This document shows positions 35,301-45,452 of a stretch of 64,000 nt of DNA, one piece after another; the first letter of the stretch is position 1; each line of letters starts with the position of its first letter. The DNA is taken from NCBI GenBank assembly GCA_018806985.1, contig JADANN010000440.1, positions 310,001 through 374,000 of the forward strand. Reading direction: 5' to 3'. Source of the stretch: Angiostrongylus vasorum (Eukaryota > Nematoda > Chromadorea > Rhabditida > Metastrongylidae). The notes beneath the pieces were generated by a model, which searched no databases, was not told the origin of the DNA, and worked only from the letters and a program-made list of their open reading frames with translations. Both the position numbers and the translations under genes were made by a program.

Positions 35301-38300
35301 CCGAAGATCAACTACGAATTGCAGACACTTTTCACATACTATGACGCTCAACTCATGGAGACTTATGGTTGCAACTATCTAAAATTTTGCCCATCCAATT
35401 AACATCAAATCCTAAAGGGATATAAGTGAGCCCCTGGAAATAGTAATCGCAAGTTCGAATCTGCCCTGAAGTCCAAGTTTTGCAAGAACCGCAGTATCAA
35501 AGTAGTTGTATTTCACATCATACTCTACTCTACCGATGGAAAAGCAATAGGCAGTAAATAAAAAAAAGTGAACATCTTGAAGAGATATTCAAGTAATCCA
35601 TTTGTGCTTCATAAACAATTTTCACCAATCTCTCACCAAGGTTTCAAATTCAAAGCATTCCATAACGACAAAGAAACCACAGAAGACACGAATGAAATCG
35701 ATCCTTTCCACATTCGGATTCGTCAATATGGTATTTCTATAGGAATTTGCAGCTCTCTTCTATCTCGGATTTTCATTAAAATTTAATTTTATCGCAGTTC
35801 TATGTGAATCAGATTCTCCCACAAAGGAAAAGCAAGATAAAGTCATCGGCGTTGATCAAACCCCTGAGGGATGCACCATGGGCTTCTTAAGTATCGTTGG
35901 AGGTGATTGAATGCATATCTAGCCTTTACAATGACGCGCCGTGGCCTACCGATGTATCGAGCCAGTGATGCTATCCTCCCAGACAAGTCTGGCACCAATT
36001 TGTCGACTCAGGAAGGTAGGAGGGCTTGGTGGGACCACGGCTGCGAGGATCGATCCCGTGTGTGCGTGCGTGTGTGTGTGTGTGTGTGTGTGTCACAGGG
36101 GAGCCTCCGACCACTGCGGCAAACGCGCCCTAATTCCACCATAAGAAACAAAATTTCCATTGGTGAGTTCATAATTAACAATAAATTTCATAGATATATC
36201 CAGCTAGATGAGGGCTTCTTCCATTAAGATTTTCACGAATGCTTAACGGAATGGAAAAAATATAGGCGAAAAGTGTTATACGAAATCAAAGGACGCCGGC
36301 ACGATATATTCAAGTACCGATTGCTTGGGCTAATTATCGATTTCTATTTGTCAAAGGCTCTAAGCTCAGTTGTCATTTGCCCTTGTCTAACAACATTTTA
36401 AAACAATCTAAGTGCATGCCTTTCCGTCAGTCTAGCACTTTTGCTTCTCTTTGTCCCAAATGTAACGCATGATTGATACAATGGAAAGAAAAACAGTATT
36501 GACGAACATCTAGAAAACAGGAAATAAAAGGCAACTCACCAGAAAGAATGAGCCTGGGATGGCAAATGTCTGCTTGTACAAATAGGCAAAAACAAAAATT
36601 GCCGTAATATAACCGAAATGCTCGTCCTTATAGTGGCGAAACTTATCGGCGAGAGCGGTGAAGTTATCGAACTGCTTCGGAAGCTCGAACGTTGCTGAAC
36701 ATCTTGCATGGAGATCAAGCTTTCGATCGATTGCTCTACTCAAGAAACTTATTGTTGTGGTTCCATTACTACAACATTACTCGAAATAAACAAAAAAATT
36801 AACTGTCAAAACGATCTAAGAATATGGGCATCTAGATCCTTCAGTATTTCGAATAGTTGTTCTGGCAAAAAAAGAAAGGAAAAAAAGTAAGAAAAAAGAT
36901 TGAGAAGGAAAGGCAGGAAAATGAGCTTAGGTATGTTAATGTTTGTTATTTTCTTGTTTATTGTTTATTTCCAATAATTGTTTTCTGGCAAAATCTGCTT
37001 TTTTTTACAAAATCGAAGTGCCTTCATCAGAAAGTGCTTTGATTGATTTAAAACGCGGTAGACGCTTAAACGCCGGAGGCTTCATAATGAATGAGGTTGT
37101 TTCTTTTGATTTAACATTTCCTATTTGTGCAGCTTTTATAAAGTGCAAATCAAAAGTGCGTGAGCCCAAATCCAACTACAGAACGTCTACGCAGACAGAT
37201 GTACTACCGTATCCGCGCGGGTTCTCCGCACCTTTAAACGATTTCACTACCTACGGTTTTCGATGGGATTTCTGAATTTTTGAATTGGACTTTCCAAGTT
37301 TTTAGACTGTATGTGGCAATAATTCAGATGAACTGCTCTCAAAGTGATTTTATAAGGAAAAACATTTAAGTGTTAGCATCAAAATACTCAAAAGCTTCAT
37401 GTCTTCCTTAAACTTAATGGTCTAGAAAACGTGTGGAAAGAACATCTGCAAAAAAGTCGCAACAGTAGTTCGAAAACTGACTTTTCTTTAACCTGGACTT
37501 AACTAATCCCCCATACACATCTTTCGTAGATAAGCTAAGCTGAGGTTGATAGGAAACTTCATTCGGCTAACGTTTCGGCGCTTTCGCCTTCTTCAGAGCC
37601 GGATTGATCCGGGTCAATTGTTCACGGTTGTTCCACCTTTCGATGTGGGTCTTCGTGATCGGATCGAACTGAATCCAGTCTTTATCAAACTCGTCACAGC
37701 TTATCAATGAGAGAAGTACGTAACTGCAGAAGAATCTTGGGACTAATTTAGGTAGAAAAACACAGAAAACGTTTTGTTTGTTCCATTAGGTCATACATTT
37801 ATTTTTTTTTGTTGCTATTGAATGTGCCTTAGTATTTATTCTTCAAACTTCTGCCTTCTTAAACCATATAATTAATCTATAGAATTTAAAATCAATAAAT
37901 GTTCCTGAGTGTCGGGCTGCGATGTACAGCGGGAGGGGGGATTCATCCCCTCGGCAGGGTCTTTTTTTCAAGCTCAGAAGGAGTTCGGCGTTTCCATCAG
38001 GAAGTCCAGCTAAGAGTAAACCAGCACCAGGATCCGTCATCGTCCTAGTACCAAGCTAGTCGCATGATGGCAAATCTCCTTCTGATCCAAAGGGGCGGCG
38101 AAAGCCTGTGGTGGTGACGACCTGGGGCAGACTTTGACCAGACTGACCTTGGGATTCCAGCAAACCACAATGGCTTAACCAGCAAAACTCCTAAAAAATA
38201 GAGATTGTGCTGGGGCCCGCACAATCAGTGAAGACGGGCCATTCAAGTATCCAAGTGAGTATTATATTGATTTTGACTAGCATAGTAATACAACAGAAAC

Positions 38301-38345
38301 AATTAAAAAACTGTAGAAACGAAAGAATGATTTTAAAGGGCTCAT
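28831..38345 (-). CDS. TMEM41-family membrane protein (VTT domain), one exon not found
   Basis: TMEM41 proteins are multi-pass ER membrane proteins of the VTT/DedA superfamily; the family includes the lipid scramblase TMEM41B. Exons seen, in transcript order, are 38345-38278 (tentative), 36738-36540, 33526-33432, 32211-32073, 30415-30337 and 29083-28831. The second exon encodes YKDEHFGYITAIFVFAYLY and KQ..AIPGS, a family signature. The third gives STLCYLFSEQFGRE. The fourth gives LLPFLLFARIFPISPSWLLN then APFLNIP. The fifth gives LAPYNFICVQAGYILSEL. The last adds a long hydrophobic segment and a basic tail. Phases agree at all joined exons. An exon of about 73 nt encoding the N-LAGA-FG segment, expected between 36540 and 33526, was not located. 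The first exon relies on a weak GTCAAA donor. Introns hold S1, S2, S3, S4 and a hammerhead arm. Confidence 0.82.
29281..29323. repeat. (CGCA)n microsatellite
   Basis: About ten ACGC/CGCA units in the terminal intron-flank region of the TMEM41-like gene. Confidence 0.97.
29865..30235 (-). repeat. S3 interspersed repeat
   Basis: Reverse copy in the last TMEM41-like intron. It starts 'ACTTGGATGGCCCATCTGC' and ends near 'CGATGAGGCGGCGAACCGTT'. Confidence 0.75.
30560..30880 (-). repeat. S4 SINE, head lost
   Basis: It matches the 62445-62800 copy: 'CACTGTGCGGATTCCAGCAC', 'GCATTCGATTCGTCTCCTCG', 'CAGCCATCGACGACGGCCTT' and 'CTTGAGGATTCTTTCATC'. No clear tRNA-like head remains. Confidence 0.65.
31480..31622 (-). 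repeat. tRNA-like SINE head fragment
   Basis: The minus strand gives 'ACGTGTAGTGCAGCCGTTTA' and 'GTTCGAACCCGACTT' as A- and B-box-like elements, then 'GCGCACCAAG' as in S2 and S4. Confidence 0.55.
31945..32040 (+). repeat. tRNA-like SINE head fragment
   Basis: 'GGTGTTGCGCAGTAGTTAGA' resembles a pol III A box and 'GATTAAACCCG' a weak B box. The body is not clear. Confidence 0.4.
32640..32885 (-). repeat. S1 SINE
   Basis: Reversed full-length copy: 'AATGATGCTGAGATATTTGC' at the left, 'ACGCGTTCACCACCACACCA' in the head, and 'AACACAGTTAAGCTGAGGC' at the 5' end of the element. Confidence 0.78.
33060..33385 (+). repeat. S1 SINE in fold-back form
   Basis: A short inverted arm ('CAATGATGCTGAGATATTTG', 'CAAAACTCCGGAC') is joined to a full plus-strand S1 ending 'GTCCGGAGTTTTGCAAATAT'. 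Part of it lies close to TMEM41-like exon 33526-33432. Confidence 0.78.
33620..33720 (+). repeat. Solo hammerhead arm in TMEM41-like intron
   Basis: It has 'GACTGTGGACCATCGATTCG' and 'GGATCATCGG', then a hammerhead-like motif. It matches the right arm of the fold-back at 23822-24090. No left arm is present nearby. Confidence 0.65.
33657..33692 (+). ncRNA. Hammerhead-like motif, well kept
   Basis: Plus strand: GGTT/AGCC helix I (with one G-U pair), CTGAGGA, one extra A, helix II GACG/CGTC with AAGA loop, GAAAC, ACGT, T. Helix II differs from GGCG/CGCC copies by a paired G-C to A-T change. Confidence 0.68.
34676..34870 (+). repeat. S2-related SINE
   Basis: Head with 'CGCGTAGCATAGTGGTC' (A box) and 'TTTGGTTCGAGCTCG' (B box). 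The body has 'TTCGGAGGCCAGATATGCAC', as in other plus-strand S2 copies. Confidence 0.6.
35450..35580 (+). repeat. S1 SINE tail
   Basis: 'AAGTTCGAATCTGCCC' (B-box-like), then 'GTTGTATTTCACATCATACT' and 'GGCAGTAAATAAAAAAAAG'. Confidence 0.6.
35845..36133 (-). repeat. S2 SINE with internal (GT)n
   Basis: Reversed S2 copy containing 'GGCGTTGATCAAACCCCTGA', 'CCTCCCAGACAAGTCTGGCA' and 'CGAGGATCGATCCCGTG'. A GT run (36061-36093) has grown inside the head region. Confidence 0.78.
37556..37700 (-). repeat. Solo hammerhead arm
   Basis: A hammerhead-like motif followed by 'GATTGATCCGGGTCAATTG' and 'TTCGATGTGGGTCTTCGTGA', matching the left arm of the 23822-24090 fold-back. The opposing arm is absent. 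It lies in the tentative first intron of the TMEM41-like gene. Confidence 0.62.
37565..37600 (-). ncRNA. Hammerhead-like motif, best copy
   Basis: Minus strand: helix I GGCT/AGCC, CTGAAGA core, one extra A, perfect helix II GGCG/CGCC with AAAG loop, GAAAC, ACGT and T17 before AGCC. All core residues are kept. Confidence 0.72.
37900..38260 (+). repeat. S3 interspersed repeat
   Basis: It begins inside the unit at 'TGTTCCTGAGTGTCGGGCTG', so it is 5' truncated, and ends at 'GGGCCATTCAAGTATCCAAG'. Confidence 0.75.
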
Positions 38346-39139
38346 AAATGTGGTTAGAGCTAATTTCGGATAGTGAAGTCTATATAAAAATCGCAAATTT
38401 TTCTTTGGTAGATTCACTTTACAAAAAAAGATCACAGTAAAAAAATGAACCAGAAACAAATAGAGCTATGCAGGAATTCTGTAGTAAAAATTCTATTCCA
38501 TGATCAAATTTGAGCCAAATTTCTTCGTCTAAATGATTCAGTTCTTCACACTTTAAAGGTAATTTTCTTCTAAGAAACCGTAAAAAATAAGTGACTGAGG
38601 AAAATGTTTGCCGCGCTGCCAATCAATACTTTATCTTAGTGTAAACATGCGAATTATGCCATTAGTTACGCGCTTATAGCTCGTCCCTTGTTTTATTATT
38701 TTTCCAAAAAGATTTTTTGAATTAAAGAATTGGTTAAAAAACCAATTCGAAGGATTAAGACTCGGACAGTGTCTCGAGGAAAAGAACAAAGGAAAATTCT
38801 TTCTTGAATTTCGCAAAAAGAAAACCGCGATGGTACTTCTTATGAGCAACTAATGTGTAATTTAACTTATAACTAGCAAATTTAAATATTAAAATAAGAA
38901 ATCACTAGGATTGATGTCCTAACAAAAGCTATTGGTAACGTTGGTAAGACAGCCACCTTCGGTTTCCCATCCGGGCGCTGAACATATCATATACCAGAGT
39001 GATAATGATGATATCGCGAATATTCCAGGAAGAATGAATAGTCGTGTCATCGATCAATTGATTAGTCAGTTTTTGTTTCAAGCTCCTATGTGGGTGTATC
39101 GATTCGAGTTATCGATTTTACTGTGGGAAGAAGATCACA

Positions 39140-39430
39140 GTGATATACGACTACAGTAACTGAGTGGACCGCAACAGACTGGAATGAAGGCAAACGACAA
39201 CAGCGTGCTAGCGGCTATCCATTTCTCTCTTTCTATCTCTGTGTCTCTCTCTGCGGATTCGTCGTCGTCCTGGTTGGTCGTCGTCGTTTCCGTAGCCGTC
39301 TCGATCGCGTGGCTGTAGTCGTCGATGTAGTCGTCGTCCTCGTTGTGGTCGTCAGTGTCCCGTTCGACCACCACACACGGAAACCGGCTAAATGGCAGTC
39401 GCTGGCTTTGTGGTCGCCCCGATCTCAAGG
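39140..39430. repeat. CGT-rich simple sequence
   Basis: A stretch rich in GTCGTC/GACGAC. The acidic, threonine-rich frame on the minus strand follows from composition and is not called a gene. Confidence 0.6.
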
Positions 39431-39554
39431 GTTGATGAGCGACCTATTCTGCAAAGACGATGGTCAGCATTTACGAGGATCAACAATAAAATGGAATGTT
39501 TTTGAGAATCAAAACACCTCGATAATAAAGGGCTAGATAATGAATTGTTTATTC

Positions 39555-39800
39555 GATGTGGATCAATCCCTTACGAATACGCCATGCATTCAGCTCTATT
39601 CGTGACATAACAGAGACGATTAAATGAATATTTTTCACGCAGTAATTCATCTTTTGTCTACTCAATCAAGTCTGCCAAAAATTTGCTGATATCAGAAGGA
39701 TGAAAGGGGATTAGTTTTGAGTGGTCGGTGGACGAAACCCTGCAATCCTTTGTGTGTCATAGTTTATCTCTAAGCACTGCGCTACACCCGGCGCTTGAGG
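39555..39800 (-). repeat. S2 SINE, diverged
   Basis: It has 'GTGGATCAATCCCTTACGAA', 'CGCCATGCATTCAGC' and 'AAGCACTGCGCTACACCCGG' (A-box mirror). Confidence 0.55.
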
Positions 39801-39949
39801 TCATGAAGGTAGTTGTTGCCGAGCCGGTGATGAATAACAGAGAACGCGCTCTCAAGAATCTCATGGAAAGAAGTGACTAGTTTGAAAATGAGGACTAGAG
39901 TTTGCGAACTAGTGAGAACGACATTGTTGTATTCTGAAGTACTAGCCAT

Positions 39950-40215
39950 ACATGGTCTCACAGTACAGTAGGTAGAGATGCGTTACGACGTAAATGTTTT
40001 CTTCGGGCCGATCCTGCAACCCAGCTACCCCAGCGCCCATCTCTCTAGATCGGTACTTGCGAACATAAAAAATTAAAGTGATACATCGGTATGCCATTGC
40101 AAGGGATTGTATGGATCAAATATGCATTAAATAACCTCTACGAAGCTGCGAATGGAATCGAATGCACGGCTTATTCCTCAGGCACTGGTCGAAGCTGACG
40201 CCTTAGCCGTCATAC
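39950..40215 (+). repeat. S2 SINE, diverged
   Basis: Head 'CAGTACAGTAGGTAGAGATG' and end 'GAATGGAATCGAATGCACGG'. It lies tail to tail with the minus-strand copy at 39555-39800. Confidence 0.5.
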
Positions 40216-40219
40216 GTTT

Positions 40220-41135
40220 CATTTCAACACATTTTCTTGAACGTGTGACTAACCAGACCTGACAAAAAAAATCATTTTATGCAATAGGATAGTTGGAAAA
40301 TCCACATATGGTTGGCTTGTTCACGTCATAAAAGTTAGGGCCTTGTTATTACTGAACTTTTCTCATGCTGTGTGAAGGAAATCAAGGAAACAAATCGACA
40401 ATCTGATAACAGAGTGGCCTTTGAAGCGGACGGTAATAAACATGGTAATAAAAACCCTGTTAAAATCGCAAAAGAATAGCCACACGATGGAATAAAACTA
40501 CATTCACGGAGTGAAAACAGCATAGCGATGATTCTCTATGACACTCTGTTCACAAGAAGAATAAGGAATAAAAGAGATTCACTGTGACGATAATAGCAAT
40601 GACAAAGATAACCTGTATGAATACTATGATTCTGGTTAATTCGGAACATCTCTGCAAATCAATATCCGATCGATATTTTCCCGAACGCAACAGGGAAAGT
40701 AGGGAGAGGATGAGATGAATTCGGGTGGATTTCTTCGATGGCCTCAGTGGATCGCCCACCAATCGTGGTTGGGGTGTGGCGTGTTGGAATTGAGGTCGCC
40801 ATGGCCGAGTGAGGCGCTTTCCACGCGACCTGCGCGGGTCCAGGGAATTTGTGGTCTCTGCGTCTGGATATTGTCTCAAGCTATCCAATCCCACTGCACA
40901 GGAAAAGTTTCCCAGATCTCTGCTCCATTTTCGGTTTCAAACTATTTAGTTTTTCAGATTTAGCCTGGCGTGGATTTGGTAAAATCTAGTCAAGTACTTC
41001 GTGGATGTCCATGAAAATTTCCCCGTATCCCCAAAAAAAAATCCTAAGTGCTTGCTTACTTGTGTCGTCGGTAAAATCGAGAGGAATAGGTTTTCAAGTT
41101 ATCTATATCGGTTTTAATTCCAAAACTTCCTATTT
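40220..41135. other. Nothing recognised
   Basis: No exon or local repeat family was identified. A tRNA-like 'ATGGCCGAGTGAGGCG' near 40801 has no matching B box and is not called. Confidence 0.4.
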
Positions 41136-41139
41136 ACTT

Positions 41140-41445
41140 CAACGAATCTGAGATATTTGCAAAACTCTGGACCGCAGGTGCCTATGGTGGGGAACGAACG
41201 CGGAGATAGTTCTATCGATCACTGCCATCAGTAATCACCTGTCAACGGAGCTGAGAGACAGGCGAAACGAAGGACCCTCATGGTGTGGTGGTGAACGCGT
41301 TACTCCCCGGAAAGGACCATAACGCGTTCGTTCTCCACCATAGGCATCTGCGGTCCAGAGTTTTGCAAATACCTCAGCTTCGTTGAAGTTATATTTCGCA
41401 ATATACCCTGCCGTCAAAAACAGTAGGCAGTAGGTAAAAAGGTTA
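41140..41445. repeat. S1 SINE in fold-back form
   Basis: An inverted arm 'GAGATATTTGCAAAACTCTG' with 'GGGGAACGAACGCGG' joins a plus-strand S1 with 'GTGGTGGTGAACGCGTTACT' and 'AGAGTTTTGCAAATACCTCA'. Confidence 0.75.
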
Positions 41446-41869
41446 AAATTCCTACTTACTCTTGATTCCTCACCTCCCAAATGGTAGGCCAACTCTTAAA
41501 GTGATTAACGAAATGAAAGTGAGTACGGTTCATGGAAGACAAGGAATATTTCGCTAAATTCGTTCGTAAAAAATCACTCCAGTAGGAGAGTTCTGGGAAA
41601 TATATTGAAATAGCGAATAAGGTTATAAAAAGTAGCGAAGAACGCATGATTCTAGAGCGAAGTCAAACTAGATTCATTGGTCCAGAAATGGATGAGAGTC
41701 AACTGCATTCTTCCGAATTTTCTTGAATCTCTTATAAAAAAAGTAAAGGCCGAATCAGATTAAGAAAAATATTTACAAAAATAAAAAAGGAGTACTAGCT
41801 GGAACTAACAATCGACTCCATTAAAGATGAATAAAAAACTTTATCACTTCTTATCAGCTGGTCTTCAGC

Positions 41870-42560
41870 TGATTATCGGGCAGTTTGAGATAGTGCCACT
41901 AAAGTCTCCGTTCGCCTCCTTTGCTTGCTAGTATTGTCCAGTGAGTTCTGCTAATCCGAGTTAGCCAGAAAACATCTTGATTTTTCTTAAGATCTTCTTG
42001 AAAAAGTCTGACCTGCAGAATTCTTGCTGTACGCTTGTCATAGCATGGAACCAGTCCTTAATGGCCGTTGTCCATCGGTTATCATAAAGACGCATCACTT
42101 ATCTGATGCAATTGATTTCGACACCTTAGCGTATCTGAAAGTGTACTTGACGATCTCTTTCGATCGTTGACTGTCAATGTACGTCGGATGTTCGGCTTAC
42201 ATCTCTATGGTTCGGGATACTCCTAGCATCACGCTTTGAATTACGCGTACGATGGCTCTGTCCTCATTTTCATCGCGTCCAAATTTCCGTAATGTATGTT
42301 ACGAGGTGGACGCTGGTAATGGAGTGTTAGAGGTGACGTGCAATGCAGACAAAGTCGCTGGCTTGGTCACGCACCTCGCGGATAACCTATCTCCCGTTTC
42401 TGCGAGACCAGTAAATCGATGCTAAACTTTTCTGGGAGAATAATATCACTACTGGATGCATCGTTAGGCTAACGCAGGATATTGTACAGGACAAACAGGC
42501 TTCCAATAATCTCGATGCCATGATTGGAGTAAGATGCATACCATGGTGTATCTGTCAGAG
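41870..42560 (-). mobile_element. RTE-type LINE 3' remnant
   Basis: The minus strand encodes a decayed C-terminal part of an RTE polyprotein. DRAIVRVIQSVMLGVSR comes first, then RLYDNRWTTAIKDWF and DFFKKILR, ending with SRTHWTILAS. These match in order the end of the element at 24788-27290. Stops and frameshifts are frequent. Confidence 0.7.
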
Positions 42561-43700
42561 ATCAATCAACGCTTAACGCTTAACCTGTGTCTATCTTCAA
42601 GTTAAGGTCGGAAGAATCATAAAGTCGTACAGGTGGGCGCAAATCAAACAAGATACCGCCTAAGGAGGACGAGATTCTGATGAGACGTGACTCTTGAGTA
42701 AATATTATATCTTGTAACCTGTGGAAGATTCAGTAGCGAAACGTCTTCATAGAGCCTTGAAATGGAAGCTATGAAACTATTGTTTTGATAGAATAATTAC
42801 CAGATGATGCTCAAAGACTTTTCATTGTTTAAAGGCCGACGTAAAAATCACCTTATGCAGTTCGTTTGTTATGATGTTGAAGTTTGCATCATGGAATTTC
42901 GAAAAAATTAAAGCTGTTAGAGAAATAAAAACGAAAGGTGAACTTTTCGTGCTTAGAAATTATTGCTCAAGGTTTATCATGTTCGAAAGGACTCAGCTTG
43001 GAGTTCACTGACGATCTGAGAATGGCGATAAATCTTCTACTTCCACCGCAATCGGCAAAGAAAATAAGCTGTGAGTGAATGGATTTCATGAGGAGGACGC
43101 ACTGCGGAAGAGACAGAGGTTGAATGAAGCGCTCAAGTGGCGAAGCAGAGATGAACAAGAGCGTAACTTGCGAATTTAGCGACTATAGTGGATGAAAAAT
43201 GACTACAATGGAAATACATCTGGACGACAATGAACTCAACTAATCTGTTCGATGGATAGATCTTCGCGAACAACAGCCGTCTAAACGTCAGAATAAATTC
43301 GTTTGAAGGGGACAAACAAATCGGTGTTGCCTAACCCTTTCGGCGGTATGCACCACCTATTTGATTTCATATGTAGGATAGTAGCGGTGATAAAGTGCAT
43401 ATCTGGCGGATACGATTACTTATAAAAGCGGACACAAGCCCTCGAGAATAGAGGGTCAAATTTTCCCTAAGATGCGAAATCGGACCAAGAACAATGTGCA
43501 TAGCTGGAAGTTCTAACCAATGCGATAAAGGCGCCTCTGTTCGAATTCGTTGACGAGCTGGAAATTCAGGTGATGAAAAAAAATAAACTGACACTAAGTC
43601 GTAAATAGCCTGATGAATGACTCACATTACCACCAGCGACTCATTCTACTCAATGGGATTTATTCATAAAAAAAAGCTTGATTTCAGAATCAAATAAAAC
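42561..43700. other. Nothing recognised
   Basis: Several frames of 60-75 codons overlap on the minus strand, but none has a domain or convincing splice context. Confidence 0.4.
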
Positions 43701-43704
43701 TAAA

Positions 43705-44100
43705 TATTCAACCACAATGATGCTGAGATATTTGCAAATCTCCAGACCGCAGGTGCTGCGGCGGGGATCGAACCTCGTTATTAACCTTTCCGTGGCTCAA
43801 CGTGTTCAACTACAACCTCAGCTTAACTGGGTTCAATGCCGATTTGTGCTCTCCAGATCAATCCCACTGACAAATGAATTGCTGATGGTACTGTTGGATA
43901 GAAAGCTAGCTGAGAGAAAGGTGAAGCGAAGGAGCCGCATGGTGTGGTGGCGAACACGTTAGCCTAATAGCGGGTTCGATCCCCAACGCAAGCACCTATG
44001 GTTTGGAGTTTCGCAAATATCTCAGTATCACTGTGGTTGAATTTCATATAATACTCTACCGTGCAAAATCGTAGCAGGCAGTAAATAAAAAAGTTAAATA
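43705..44100. repeat. Two S1 copies back to back
   Basis: The left part is a reversed S1 end with head ('CCACAATGATGCTGAGATAT', 'GGGATCGAACCTCG'). The right part is a full plus-strand S1 from 'TCAGCTTAACTGGGTTC' through a clear B box 'GCGGGTTCGATCCCC' to 'AATAAAAAAGTTAA'. This copy best shows the tRNA origin. Confidence 0.8.
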
Positions 44101-44329
44101 TTTAGTTTGCAAAACAGAACCTACGGTATTCCAGAATTAGTTAGTTTTGCAGAATTCAAAAAGAAATTCCTAACACAGGAGAATAATGAAAATTTGCTAA
44201 AACCACCATTAAACCTAGCAAACTGCCAGAAAAAAATGGAAAAAGAACTTTGCATAGATGTTCAGTCGAAGACGTCTCAAATTCAACCCAAAGACAGTTC
44301 ATAGTTGGAATTACGTACACTTCTAAGAA

Positions 44330-44600
44330 CTACTGGTGTGTCGGTCGCTCAGTGGTGGCGACGCTGTCTAATACATGGGTGGGTCTGGTTCACGTCCACA
44401 CCAGTACAGACCTTTTAGCTCTCCGGTTTCCTGGAATAACCGCCAAACGCGGAAAAAGAAAGAAAAAAATTTGGTAAAGCCCTCTCACGGCTATTTCGGA
44501 AACTCGAGTAAAGCCATGCACAGCTAACATTCAGTGTGTCTGTGAGGGAAGAATGCGATAGACTTTTAAGCTGCACCAGAATCCGGACACAAACGCCACT
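44330..44600 (+). repeat. S4-related SINE, diverged
   Basis: Head with 'GGTCGCTCAGTGGTGGCGAC' (A box) and 'TCTGGTTCACGTCCA' (B-box-like). The body shows 'GGCTATTTCGGAAACTCGAG' and 'CACCAGAATCCGGACAC', as in S4. Confidence 0.5.
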
Positions 44601-44796
44601 ACCTCTTGAGACGGCGGCAGGAAGAGAAAGAAACGAGTAGAACTGCTAGATGCCGTGTATGAAAAGAGATTATCTAAGCATTTAAGAAGATGGAAATACA
44701 GCGCTTGAAGAAGACAAGACGATCTTATAAAAACATTACTTGCATAAATTTCTCTGGATTGTTCAGCTTACAAGAGGTTGATATACCTTCGTCATC

Positions 44797-44832
44797 AGCT
44801 CTGAGGAAGAAGAAGACGTCGAGACTTTAGCC
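44797..44832 (+). ncRNA. Hammerhead-like motif, decayed
   Basis: CTGAGGA is kept, but helix II is expanded by GAA units and GAGAC replaces GAAAC. Confidence 0.45.
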
Positions 44833-44943
44833 GAATAGAAGTTGTCCCTCAACCTCGTGTAGCCGAACAATTTAAAGAAATTTGATGTTCTTCTTCAACA
44901 AGTAGACAAGAGGTTGTCATTATAGAATTTATTAGGATACAAT

Positions 44944-44979
44944 AGCTGACGTTTCGGCGGTTTCGCCTTCTTCAGAGCC
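44944..44979 (-). ncRNA. Hammerhead-like motif (Penelope B terminus)
   Basis: Minus strand: CTGAAGA, extra A, helix II GGCG/CGCC with AAAC loop, GAAAC, ACGT, C17. Core intact. Confidence 0.68.
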
Positions 44980-45415
44980 TGGAAGGTCAAATTGAGATGC
45001 GATCTACTCAGCCAAGCACTTTCATAACCCTAGCAGATAAATTTAACAAATAAATTTGCATTCGCATAAGAAACAGCTTCATTTAAACACCTACCGTTTA
45101 TTCGTTGTGAGTATTCCAGTTAGTTGGTGGATAGCAGCCTCACAGAGTAATACATGGGCGAGGACTGTGCCTGTGTCAGGTCATTGGATCAGCTTGGGGT
45201 ATGGCGCTAGGTCACGCGTGATGACAGAACACTCCTCCTTGCGGTTCATTTTTGAATTTTTGAAATTGATCCAAACCGCTTCAAGAGTTTTACGTGCTGA
45301 TGCTTTCGATTCTAGCGTGAGGGTAGTGAATCCTACTTCGAAATCTTCTCCGTTGTTCTTCGTATTCTTGTTGAGCAAACACGAGGTGTTATTTCATTTC
45401 CTTTATTTACGTACA

Positions 45416-45452
45416 AGCTGACGTTTCGGCGGATTTCGCCTTCCTCAGAGCC
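45416..45452 (-). ncRNA. Hammerhead-like motif (Penelope A terminus)
   Basis: Minus strand: CTGAGGA, extra A, helix II GGCG/CGCC, GAAAC, ACGT, C17. Helix I is CAGGCT with AGCTTG (one G-U). Core intact. Confidence 0.7.

Noticed and set aside
39135..39428. Acidic threonine-rich protein on the minus strand
   Set aside because: It comes from CGT-rich simple sequence; no splice signals or family resemblance.
40780..40850. Leucine/serine-type tRNA gene
   Set aside because: An A-box-like stretch exists, but there is no B box at the right distance and no cloverleaf.
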